From Pseudomonas putida S13.1.2 (lineage in GTDB: Bacteria; Pseudomonadota; Gammaproteobacteria; Pseudomonadales; Pseudomonadaceae): a stretch of 64,000 bases of DNA. The stretch is from contig NZ_CP010979.1 of the NCBI RefSeq assembly GCF_000498395.2, positions 6,292,001 to 6,356,000 on the forward strand, in the 5' to 3' direction. A program made the position numbers and the translations under genes. The notes under the pieces are model-generated. The model made no database searches, was not told the origin of the DNA, and saw only the letters and a list, made by a program, of their open reading frames with translations. Shown in pieces: positions 49,895-57,196 of this stretch. The stretch's first letter is position 1, and every line of letters begins with the position of its first letter.

Positions 49895-51102
49895 ACAGCA
49901 CACTCCCGCGGCGTACCTATCTGTACTTCACCGCACAGTCGATCAACCTGACGACCGCCGTCATGTCCGTGACCATGGCTGCCATCGTCGGGGCCGCATT
50001 GGCGCCGGCTGCTGCGTGGTCCACCGTGCCCTACGGGTTCCAGTTTCTCTGCCTGATGCTGGCAACGTACCCGGTCTCCAGGTTGATGAGCCGTATCGGT
50101 CGCAAGAAGGCGTTCATGCTGGGGTCGATCCCTTTGGCAGCTTCTGGTATCAGCGGTTACCTGGCGGTGGAGTACCAGCATTTCCAGCTATTGGTGTTGA
50201 GCCATTCGGCGTTGGGCATTTATATCGCCTTTGCCAACTTCAACCGCTTCGCGGCCACTGACAACCTGGCCCAGAGCCTCAAGCCCAAAGCCCTTTCACT
50301 GGTTGTGGCGGGGGGCGTCATTGCCGCCGTGGTGGGGCCGACACTGACCGAGTGGCTGAGGGACGTTGGCGGGTACCCGCTGTTTTCGCTGTGTTATGCC
50401 TCGTTCGTTGGCCTGGCGCTGATGTCGCTGATGATTGCCATTTGCCTGCCCAACGATACCGGCACCGCCAAGGCAAGTCAGCAAGCGCATAAATCGGCCA
50501 GTCCCCGCGCCGAACCCTTCAGCCCGTCGGTGAAAGTTGCCATGGCGGTTGCGGCGCTGAGCTACGGGATCATGAACCTGCTCATGATTCAGGCATCGAT
50601 GCACATGAAACACATGCATGAGGACTTCTCTGACGTCCGCCTGGCAATCCAGTGGCATGTGGTAGCGATGTTTGCACCGTCATTTTTCACCGGCGCAATC
50701 ATCCAGAAGCTGGGCATCAAGACCACCATCTGTGCCGGGCTCGCCCTGTTGATCGGTTGCTCGGCGCTGAATATCTGGTCGCACAGCTACGCGATGATGA
50801 CCCTGGCGCTGATTGCCCTCGGGCTGGGCTGGAACCTGACCTATGTCGGCGGCGGCGCACTGCTTGCCCAGGCGCTGCAGAACAGCCCTGCAGCGATGCA
50901 GATGCAGGGCAAGAACGACTTGGCTATTGCCATTTTGGCAACCGTCGGTGCGTTCAGCCCATCGCTGTTGCTGAGTACGGTTGGCTGGGATGGCACCAAT
51001 GCCATCTGCATGGCCCTTTGTATCGGTTTGCTCTTCGCCACTGCTGGCCTGCTGCAGAACAAGGCCTGTTTGCACACTTCAATGGAAGGTAGCCGCAAAT
51101 GA
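49891..51102 (+). CDS. Major facilitator superfamily transporter
   Basis: 403 residues with about 12 membrane segments. The loop between helices 2 and 3 has the MFS signature-like RLMSRIGRKKAFMLGS, and a hydrophilic central loop (KASQQAHKSASPRAEP) divides two six-helix halves. Substrate unreadable. Given the operon, an amino acid or derivative exporter is most likely. Overlaps both neighbours by four bases. Confidence 0.88.
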   Translation: MNSTLPRRTYLYFTAQSINLTTAVMSVTMAAIVGAALAPAAAWSTVPYGFQFLCLMLATYPVSRLMSRIGRKKAFMLGSIPLAASGISGYLAVEYQHFQLLVLSHSALGIYIAFANFNRFAATDNLAQSLKPKALSLVVAGGVIAAVVGPTLTEWLRDVGGYPLFSLCYASFVGLALMSLMIAICLPNDTGTAKASQQAHKSASPRAEPFSPSVKVAMAVAALSYGIMNLLMIQASMHMKHMHEDFSDVRLAIQWHVVAMFAPSFFTGAIIQKLGIKTTICAGLALLIGCSALNIWSHSYAMMTLALIALGLGWNLTYVGGGALLAQALQNSPAAMQMQGKNDLAIAILATVGAFSPSLLLSTVGWDGTNAICMALCIGLLFATAGLLQNKACLHTSMEGSRK

Positions 51103-52001
51103 GCGAGCTCATCAGCGTCAGCGAACGCATTTACACCAAGCTGGAAATGAACAACCCTGGCGGCAGCCACAAGTACCGCGCAGCCCGGCATATCGTCGAA
51201 CATGCCTTGCGCAACGGCGACATTATCCCGGGTGTGACTACGGTCATCGAAAAAACCGGTGGCAGTTTCGGTTTCGGCTTGCTGGCGGCCTGTCACAAGT
51301 ACCAGGTTGCCGTGGAGCTGGCGGTAGGGCTTGGCTTCAGCCAGACCAAACGGGATTTGCTGGAGTGTTTTGGTGCCAGGCTGATCGGCAAGGAAATGCT
51401 GGTGGCCGGGGCCACGCCCAAGGATGTCGTGATGCATCATCTGGATAACCAGGCGGCGATGGGCAAGTCGTATTTCTATACCGACCAATTCAATAACCCA
51501 GTGGGCATCGAGGCCCATCGTTACCAGACGGCCGGCGAGCTCGCCGTGCAATTGACCAATGTCGGGGCTGGGCGGGAAATCCTGTTTGTCGGTTGCGCCG
51601 GCACTGGCGCAAGTTTCACAGGTATCACCCTGGGGCTGAAGGACCACGGTTTCGAGGTGTCGACAGTGTTGGTCGACCCCAGCGGTTGTGATTCAAGGGC
51701 GGGTGTGTTCACCGACCATCGCTTTGAAGGCATGGCGGTGGGTGTTTGCCCGCCCTTCATGGACTGGTCGCTGGTGGACGAGCGGGCCCAGGTGCAACAT
51801 GCAGAAATGCTGGCTGCACAGCGCTGGTTCTACATGCAAAGTGGCATTTTCGTGGGGAATACCGCCGCAGCCTGCCTCGCCGTTGCCCAGCGCATGGCAC
51901 AGCACCCGCGCTATGCCGCGACCACCCTGGTCACCATCGCCTACGACGCGGGGCTCTGGTACCAGGACTTGCTAGGGGCGACCCGGCGAAAGGCCGCGTA
52001 G
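51099..52001 (+). CDS. Cysteine synthase-like PLP enzyme, divergent active site
   Basis: 300 residues, fold-type II PLP enzyme. The Schiff-base Lys25 is in NNPGGSHKYRA (NPxxSxKDR in CysK). The phosphate-binding loop is GCAGTG (165-170). The segment YFYTDQFNNPVGIEAHRYQT matches the CysK 'QFSNPANPEIH' region. The asparagine loop that grips the O-acetylserine carboxylate, TSGNTG in CysK, reads TGGSFG here (53-58). This suggests a beta-replacement with a different nucleophile or donor. Last gene of the operon; overlaps the MFS gene by four bases. Confidence 0.87.
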   Translation: MSELISVSERIYTKLEMNNPGGSHKYRAARHIVEHALRNGDIIPGVTTVIEKTGGSFGFGLLAACHKYQVAVELAVGLGFSQTKRDLLECFGARLIGKEMLVAGATPKDVVMHHLDNQAAMGKSYFYTDQFNNPVGIEAHRYQTAGELAVQLTNVGAGREILFVGCAGTGASFTGITLGLKDHGFEVSTVLVDPSGCDSRAGVFTDHRFEGMAVGVCPPFMDWSLVDERAQVQHAEMLAAQRWFYMQSGIFVGNTAAACLAVAQRMAQHPRYAATTLVTIAYDAGLWYQDLLGATRRKAA

Positions 52002-52025
52002 CAGACTTTTAATCGAGCCAGTCGA

Positions 52026-52229
52026 TCAGGCGCCGTGGCACTTCTTGAACTTTTTCTCGCTACCGCAAGGGCAAGGGTCGTTACGGCCAACGTCCTTCAG
52101 GGCGTTGCGTACCGGCTCCTGGTGGCCGTGGTTGCAGTGCGGGCCGTGTACATGGCCATGATCGTGGTGGTGGTCATGATCATGGTCGTGGTTGCAGTCA
52201 GGGCCATGAACGTGGGGTTGTTGGGACAT
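52026..52229 (-). CDS. Small His-rich SEC-C metal-binding protein
   Basis: 67 residues. Residues 6-36 hold 14 His plus two Cys, built from two copies of HVHGP(D/H)CNH(D/G)H around an HD-rich linker. The C-terminus is a SEC-C zinc motif (NDPCPCGSEKKFKKCHG). The N-part looks like a zinc, nickel or cobalt binder. Converges with the PLP gene, 24 bases apart. Confidence 0.85.
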   Translation of the reverse strand: MSQQPHVHGPDCNHDHDHDHHHDHGHVHGPHCNHGHQEPVRNALKDVGRNDPCPCGSEKKFKKCHGA

Positions 52230-52236
52230 TGCAGGG

Positions 52237-52722
52237 TTACTCCGGGATGTGATCGCCGGGGATTATCTCACCACTGCGCGATAAGTGCAGGTCCCGATGG
52301 ATGAACAACCCGGTCGCCAGTTCGCCCTGCAGGGTGTAGTGCAGCGGCTGCCTGCTTTTGAGCAGCTTGGCCAGGGGCTTGAGGTGCTGCCACAGGTTGG
52401 TTCGCGCGGTGATCTTGAAAGTGCGCCGGGCGTGCCCGCCCACGCTGCGCCAGACACTGGCTTCGTCCTGCACCAGCAGCAGGTCGTTGAGGCGTATTGC
52501 ATACGACAGGTTGCGGATGAACAGGCGGCTGTCATTGGGGTTGTCGACCCGCAGGTGCAGCACAAACTCCTGCTCCAGCAACCTGGCCTTGACCGTTTCG
52601 ACCTCGACCAGGTGCACTTCGGGTTCGCGCCACTCGTCACCCCCCCAACTGGCACAGCCCGCCAGCAACGCCAGGCATGCCATCAGTGTGCAGGGCAGCA
52701 GCAGGCGGGCGCGGGCCATCAT
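52237..52722 (-). CDS. LEA-type (water stress/hypersensitive response) lipoprotein
   Basis: 161 residues with a lipoprotein signal (LALLAGC) and an LEA_2-like beta domain (EVHLVEVETVKARLLEQEFVLHLRVDNPN). LEA_2 proteins are linked to desiccation tolerance, but bacterial roles are unproven. Sits between two SEC-C genes. An ATG one codon later is possible. Confidence 0.82.
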   Translation of the reverse strand: MMARARLLLPCTLMACLALLAGCASWGGDEWREPEVHLVEVETVKARLLEQEFVLHLRVDNPNDSRLFIRNLSYAIRLNDLLLVQDEASVWRSVGGHARRTFKITARTNLWQHLKPLAKLLKSRQPLHYTLQGELATGLFIHRDLHLSRSGEIIPGDHIPE

Positions 52723-52724
52723 GT

Positions 52725-53201
52725 TCAGCTACCCACGTAACTGGCGCAGCATTTCTTGAACTTCTGCCCGCTGGCGCAGGGGCAGGGGTCGTTGCGCCCG
52801 GCCTTGAGCCCGACCGTAGGGTCGATGAAGTACCAGCGCCCGCCATGCTGGACGAACGCCGAACGTTCACGGTGCTGGTGATCGCCATCCTGGTCGTGCC
52901 AGCGTGCGGTGAAGGTGACAAACCCGTGCTCCGGCTGGCCGCCCAGCACTTCGGCGCCTTCCACCTCCAGGCCCAGCCAGGTGCTCTGGGCGCTCCAGGC
53001 AGCCATGGCGGCCTGGTCCAGGTCGGCTTGCTGGGCCGGCAGGGTGGTGGCGACCAGGTAATCGACCAGACCCAGCACGTAGGCGCTGTAGCGTGAGCGC
53101 ATCAGCGCCTGGGCATCGGGTGCCGGGGTGCCGGCATGGTAATGCCCGCAGCAGGCGTCGAGCAGGTTGCCACTGCCGCAAGGGCAGACCGAGACACTCA
53201 T
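52725..53201 (-). CDS. YchJ-family SEC-C protein
   Basis: 158 residues with an N-terminal SEC-C-like Cys cluster (CPCGSGNLLDACCG), a YchJ middle domain (ALMRSRYSAYVLGLVDYLVATT), and a C-terminal SEC-C (NDPCPCASGQKFKKCC). Conserved in proteobacteria, function unknown. Starts at or near the stop of the upstream gene (ATGA-type overlap; ATG 53204 or 53201). Confidence 0.87.
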   Translation of the reverse strand: MSVSVCPCGSGNLLDACCGHYHAGTPAPDAQALMRSRYSAYVLGLVDYLVATTLPAQQADLDQAAMAAWSAQSTWLGLEVEGAEVLGGQPEHGFVTFTARWHDQDGDHQHRERSAFVQHGGRWYFIDPTVGLKAGRNDPCPCASGQKFKKCCASYVGS

Positions 53202-53203
53202 CA

Positions 53204-53698
53204 TCACCACCAGTACTTGCCGAAGTTTTCAGGGTTGGCCCAGAACCTGGCGTTCAGCCAGTCCGGGACCTGCTTGTAGTCATGTAGATCATAGGTGAAC
53301 AGGCTCAAAACCTGCTGGTCACGGCGGAATTTCTCGCTGGCCGACAGGGCCAAGGCAAAGAAGTCGGTGTCTTGCCAGCCGCAGGCGGCCAGGTCGGCCA
53401 GCACCGCTACCCGGCTGGCATTGAGGTTGCGAATGCCGCCGAGCAGTTCCAGGCCGGTGCGCTTGGGCAAGTGTTCCAGGCAGTCCACCAGCACCGCCAG
53501 GTCAAAGCGTTGGGCCGCCAGTTCGGCCGGCAGCGGGCCCGGGGCAGCAGTGGCGATAGTCACCTGGGGGTGCGCCTGGGCGAAGGCGTCCAGCGCCGGA
53601 AAGCGCGTGCCGACCAGCAGCAGGCGTTGCGGGGTGAAGCGCTCGAGCAGGGCCGCGAGGGCCTGCTGCGGGGTGCGTTGGGAAAAACCGTCGGTCAT
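53204..53698 (-). CDS. DUF6231-like protein, methyltransferase-like fold
   Basis: 164 residues. The order LLLVGTRFPALDAFA, then FDLAVLVDCLEHLPK, resembles the first strands of a class I SAM methyltransferase, but the glycine-rich SAM loop is weak, so activity is doubtful. ATG 53698 has AGGA upstream. Ends in NPENFGKYWW. Coupled to the YchJ gene. Confidence 0.7.
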   Translation of the reverse strand: MTDGFSQRTPQQALAALLERFTPQRLLLVGTRFPALDAFAQAHPQVTIATAAPGPLPAELAAQRFDLAVLVDCLEHLPKRTGLELLGGIRNLNASRVAVLADLAACGWQDTDFFALALSASEKFRRDQQVLSLFTYDLHDYKQVPDWLNARFWANPENFGKYWW

Positions 53699-53857
53699 TG
53701 CCAGTCCTCGTTCAAGTCGTCCAAGACTAGCGGGCCGCGGCGTGCGGGCAAAGCGCATTGTGACCACGTCGTGGCTTATTGCTGGCAGGGTTGGAATGCG
53801 CGGTCTTTACTCCCACAGATCGGCCTTATGCCGATTCCCCCTAGGAGAAGCAATGAA

Positions 53858-54550
53858 ATGAGCATAGTACGCACAGCGTTACCCCTGGTACTGCTCACCA
53901 GTGTGTTGACTGGTTGTGCAGGTTTGCAAAAAACCGACTGGCCGAAGTGTGCCGCCGTCGGGGGTGTAGGCGGCGCCGCTTTGGGCGCTATTGAAAGCTC
54001 CAGCTGGGCTGGCTGGGGTGCGTTGCTGGGCGGTGGCCTGGCGGCGGGTTATTGCTGGGCCCATGGCGATGGCGACGAGGATGGCGACGGTGTGCCGGAC
54101 AGCCGTGACAAGTGCCCGGGCACACCGCGCGGCGTGCAGGTGGATGCCAACGGATGCCCGCCTGAGCCGGTAGCAGTGGTGGAAGAAGTGGTGGTGCAGA
54201 AGGAAGAAGTCATCGTCATCCGCGATGTGCACTTCGAGTTCGATTCTGCGCGCCTGACCGCCAGTGACAAAGAGCGCCTCAATACCATTGCCACACGCCT
54301 GAAACAGGAAGCGCCGTCTGCCCGCCTGAGCGTCAGCGGCCATACCGACAGCGTCGGCTCCGACAATTACAACCAGAAACTGTCCGAGCGCCGCGCCCAT
54401 TCGGTGACCGATTACCTGGTCGAGAGCGGTGTACCGCGCAGCAGCTTCGTTTCGGTGGTCGGTGCCGGTGAAACCCAACCGGTAGCTGACAATGCCACGG
54501 CCGACGGGCGTGCCATGAACCGCCGTACCGAAATCAAGATCCAGCGGTAA
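53858..54550 (+). CDS. OmpA-family lipoprotein with glycine-zipper and Asp-rich repeat
   Basis: 230 residues: lipobox LTGC, a Gly/Ala-rich segment (GGVGGAALGAIESSSWAGW), a thrombospondin-3-like Ca-binding stretch (DGDEDGDGVPDSRDKCPGTP), and an OmpA C-domain (VSGHTDSVGSDNYNQKLSERR, RAMNRRTEIKI) that binds peptidoglycan. AGGAG precedes ATG 53858; a three-codon mini-ORF (ATGAAATGA) overlaps the start. Paralogue of the next gene. Confidence 0.88.
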   Translation: MSIVRTALPLVLLTSVLTGCAGLQKTDWPKCAAVGGVGGAALGAIESSSWAGWGALLGGGLAAGYCWAHGDGDEDGDGVPDSRDKCPGTPRGVQVDANGCPPEPVAVVEEVVVQKEEVIVIRDVHFEFDSARLTASDKERLNTIATRLKQEAPSARLSVSGHTDSVGSDNYNQKLSERRAHSVTDYLVESGVPRSSFVSVVGAGETQPVADNATADGRAMNRRTEIKIQR

Positions 54551-54639
54551 GGCGGCATGCGCCCGTGCCTGGAGCAGTGGCACGGGCGCGTCTTCATGCC
54601 GGTCAGCCGTTTGTGGCCAATGACACAGGAGCATTCAGC

Positions 54640-55359
54640 ATGAGTGTGACGTCGAAGGCGGCGCTGCCGTTGTTGGTGGCTGCCAGCCTGCTCGCGGGCT
54701 GCGCTACCCACAGCGATGGTAGCGCACCGCTCAACCAAAGGACCTGGCCCATTTGCAGCCTGCTGGGTGGCCTGGCCGGTGGCGGCCTGGGCGCTATTGA
54801 AAGTTCTACCTGGGCCGCAGGTGGCGGCGCTCTGGGCGCCATCGCCGGGGGGTTGATCTGTTACGCCCAGGATGGTGACGAAGATGGCGACGGTATTTTC
54901 GACCGCCGCGATCATTGCCCCGATACCCCCGCCAACACCGCAGTCGACCACATGGGTTGCCCCCTGAAGGTATACCCGGCAGCGCCGCCCGCCACTGCAC
55001 CTGAGCCCTCGCCAGAGGTGATCATCCTCGATGACAATGGCGCGGTGATGTTTGCCTTCGATTCCGCCGACCTGACCCCGGCGGCGCAGCAACGTCTGCA
55101 AGGCCTGGTGGCGAAACTCGATTCACCGACGATAGCCAAGGTGAGCGTGATCGGGCACACCGACAACGTGGGGGCCGACAGCTACAACCAGGCGCTTTCC
55201 GAGCGCCGTGCCAGCAGCGTTGCCGAGTACCTTATCAGCCAGGGCCTGGAGCCGGGCAAGGTCACCAGCCAGGGCCGCGGCGAAAGCGAGCCGATCACCG
55301 ATAACGAAAGCGAGGAGGGCCGCGCCCGCAACCGACGGGTGGAGCTGCATCTGAACTGA
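54640..55359 (+). CDS. OmpA-family lipoprotein, paralogue
   Basis: 239 residues with the same order: lipobox LLAGC, Gly-rich segment sharing GAIESSTWA, Asp-rich DGDEDGDGIFDRRDHCPDTP, then OmpA domain (VIGHTDNVGADSYNQALSERR, RARNRRVELHLN). AGGAG eight bases before ATG 54640. The pair arose by tandem duplication and has diverged in the linker. Confidence 0.88.
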   Translation: MSVTSKAALPLLVAASLLAGCATHSDGSAPLNQRTWPICSLLGGLAGGGLGAIESSTWAAGGGALGAIAGGLICYAQDGDEDGDGIFDRRDHCPDTPANTAVDHMGCPLKVYPAAPPATAPEPSPEVIILDDNGAVMFAFDSADLTPAAQQRLQGLVAKLDSPTIAKVSVIGHTDNVGADSYNQALSERRASSVAEYLISQGLEPGKVTSQGRGESEPITDNESEEGRARNRRVELHLN

Positions 55360-55457
55360 GCGGTGCTGGCGCCTGCCTTGGCATTGCAGTTACTGTTGGT
55401 CCCACGGCCCGCTCGAACGGGCCGTCTCGACATAACAACACTCTATAGGGGCGGGGT

Positions 55458-55733
55458 ATGAAGTTCATCCTGGGCGTGGGCAAGGTCCTGACGGTCGCTT
55501 TCTGGGGGGTGGTGTTGTTCAATCAACTGATGCCACAACCTTTGCCCTTCAATCTGCTGATCAATGCCGCTGGCATCGTCCTGTTCAGCTTGCACCTGCT
55601 CGAAGTGCTGTTCTTCAATGGCAGCCTGCGGGGGCGCAGCCACCGCTGGTTCGACCGTTTGCAGATCCTGCTGACAGGTATCTTCCATGTCATGTCCATT
55701 CCCCGTGCGCAGGAGGCGCCGCGAAATGCGTAA
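55458..55733 (+). CDS. DUF1145-family small membrane protein
   Basis: 91 residues, two hydrophobic helices, YhhL/DUF1145 type (MKFILGVGKVLTVAFWGVVL). Overlaps the next gene by eight bases. Function unknown. Confidence 0.8.
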   Translation: MKFILGVGKVLTVAFWGVVLFNQLMPQPLPFNLLINAAGIVLFSLHLLEVLFFNGSLRGRSHRWFDRLQILLTGIFHVMSIPRAQEAPRNA

Positions 55734-56484
55734 TCTGATGTTGCTGGCCATGTTGGCCGCCCCCCTGGCCCAGGCTGAAAGCCTGGAGGTCGCCGCCAAT
55801 TCCATGCTGCGCCTGCCCGACAAGTCGGCCAGCGTGCACTTTACGCACCTGCGTGTCGCCGATGCGGCAACCCTGCTGCTGCCTGCCTCGCTTGCGCAAT
55901 TGACGGTGGATCAGCTGGAACTGGGGCGTGATGCGCGTATCGCCATTGCTCCCTCCGACAGCCTTCTGGTGATCGAGGCGCGTAGCGCGAGGTTGGGCGA
56001 GGGCAGTGAATTCAGTGCCACCGGCGCGGCGGGTAGCTATCAACGGGCAGCTCGCCCGGGCCGCAGCCTCGACCTGAAACTGGTTGAAGTGGATGCCGAG
56101 CGGGTTGCGATCGATGCCCGTGGTGGCGCGGGCGCGCCGGGTTATGTGGGGCTTGATGGGGGCAATGGGCAGGCGGGTGGCTGCACCTGGGGGCAGGCCA
56201 GCCGTGGTGCCAATGGCGATGACGGCGGCAACGGGCACGATGGCGCGCCGGGTGGGCGCATTCGCCTGAGCGTGCCGCAGGGGTTCCCGCAAGAGCGCGT
56301 TGTCGTGCGCCTGGATGGCGGCGCCCCAGGCAAGCCTGGGGCGGCGGGCAAGGCGGGTAAAGGTGGGGCTAGCAAGGGTTGCCTGGTGTACAGCACCGAT
56401 GCTGGCGCCAATGGCCGGCCAGGGCAACCTGGGCAGCCCGGCCTGGCAGGCGCCGCAGGTGAGCTGATCTTGCAACACCTCTGA
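55726..56484 (+). CDS. Secreted collagen-like glycine-rich protein
   Basis: 252 residues with signal peptide MRNLMLLAMLAAPLAQA, a beta-solenoid-like middle (about 40-120), and a Gly-X-X rich C-half (GAPGYVGLDGGNGQ, GANGDDGGNGHDGAPG, GKPGAAGKAGKG, GRPGQPGQPGLAG). Imperfect collagen repeats are interrupted by segments with two Cys (GGCTWG and KGCLVY). Probably periplasmic or surface-exposed. ATG 55726 sits inside the DUF1145 gene with AGGAGG upstream. Confidence 0.8.
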   Translation: MRNLMLLAMLAAPLAQAESLEVAANSMLRLPDKSASVHFTHLRVADAATLLLPASLAQLTVDQLELGRDARIAIAPSDSLLVIEARSARLGEGSEFSATGAAGSYQRAARPGRSLDLKLVEVDAERVAIDARGGAGAPGYVGLDGGNGQAGGCTWGQASRGANGDDGGNGHDGAPGGRIRLSVPQGFPQERVVVRLDGGAPGKPGAAGKAGKGGASKGCLVYSTDAGANGRPGQPGQPGLAGAAGELILQHL

Positions 56485-56500
56485 GCCACACCGCGCACCC

Positions 56501-56616
56501 CTGTAGGAGCGGCCTTGTGTCGCGATGGGCTGCGCAGCAGCCCCCGGATTCCAGCATGTTGCCTATATTGCTGGGGCTGCTGTGCAGCCCATCGCGACAC
56601 AAGGCCGCTCCTACAG
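56501..56616. repeat. Long inverted repeat, third REP class
   Basis: 44-base arms (56501-56544, 56573-56616) pair at 43 of 44 positions, with core CTGTAGGAGCGGCC and TGTCGCGATGGGC. Between converging genes. Confidence 0.9.
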
Positions 56617-56633
56617 AGACCGCGTAGAGCCTG

Positions 56634-57098
56634 TCAGAACATCAGGCGCGAGCTGGCAACTGCAACGATCGCCAGGCCCAGCAGCAGGTTGACCCCCACC
56701 ATCCGCCGAATGCGCCCGAGTACCGCCGCCCCCGTCGGCCAGTCCTCGGCTTGCACCGCCGTCTTCAACTCCGGCAGCAGCAACGCCTGAATGCGCATGA
56801 ACAAGGCAAACATGGCGATGCCCCCACCAATCATCACCTGCACGTACTTCGGTGCAGTCTCTAAGCCGCTGAAACGCATGTGCAACATGCCGATACCACT
56901 TATCGCCAAAATCGCCACCGCCACCCAGACCCAGCCGAAGAAGCGTCGGAAAACTTCCACCCACAGCCGCAGCCGCGCAGGCCCTTCAAGGGCTGCAACC
57001 GTTGCCGGGCGCAGCACCAGCCAGGCGAAGAACATGCCGCCGACCCATACCAGGGCAGCCAGAACATGCAATGTGTAGGGCAGGGCAAAGGCGAGCAT
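56634..57098 (-). CDS. CopD-like four-helix membrane protein
   Basis: 154 residues with four membrane segments. His13 in LPYTLHVLAALVWVGGMFF and His77 in GIGMLHMRF could bind heme or metal. GGAG six bases before ATG 57098 decides the start over the ATG four codons upstream. CopD-family proteins are linked to copper import, but this short form has no copper partner gene beside it. Confidence 0.78.
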   Translation of the reverse strand: MLAFALPYTLHVLAALVWVGGMFFAWLVLRPATVAALEGPARLRLWVEVFRRFFGWVWVAVAILAISGIGMLHMRFSGLETAPKYVQVMIGGGIAMFALFMRIQALLLPELKTAVQAEDWPTGAAVLGRIRRMVGVNLLLGLAIVAVASSRLMF

Positions 57099-57196
57099 CC
57101 GGATCTCCATGCGGCATAAAGGGCAATAGCGGGGTATGATAGCCGCCCCATGCGAAACACTGAAAATATATCCAGCCCGACGGGCGCCTGCAGACC

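Noticed and set aside
53204..53698. Functional SAM methyltransferase
   Set aside because: The glycine-rich SAM-binding loop is degenerate; only fold similarity can be claimed.
53853..53861. Mini-ORF ATGAAATGA before the OmpA gene as a regulatory leader peptide
   Set aside because: Only two sense codons, overlapping the true start; nothing else supports attenuation.
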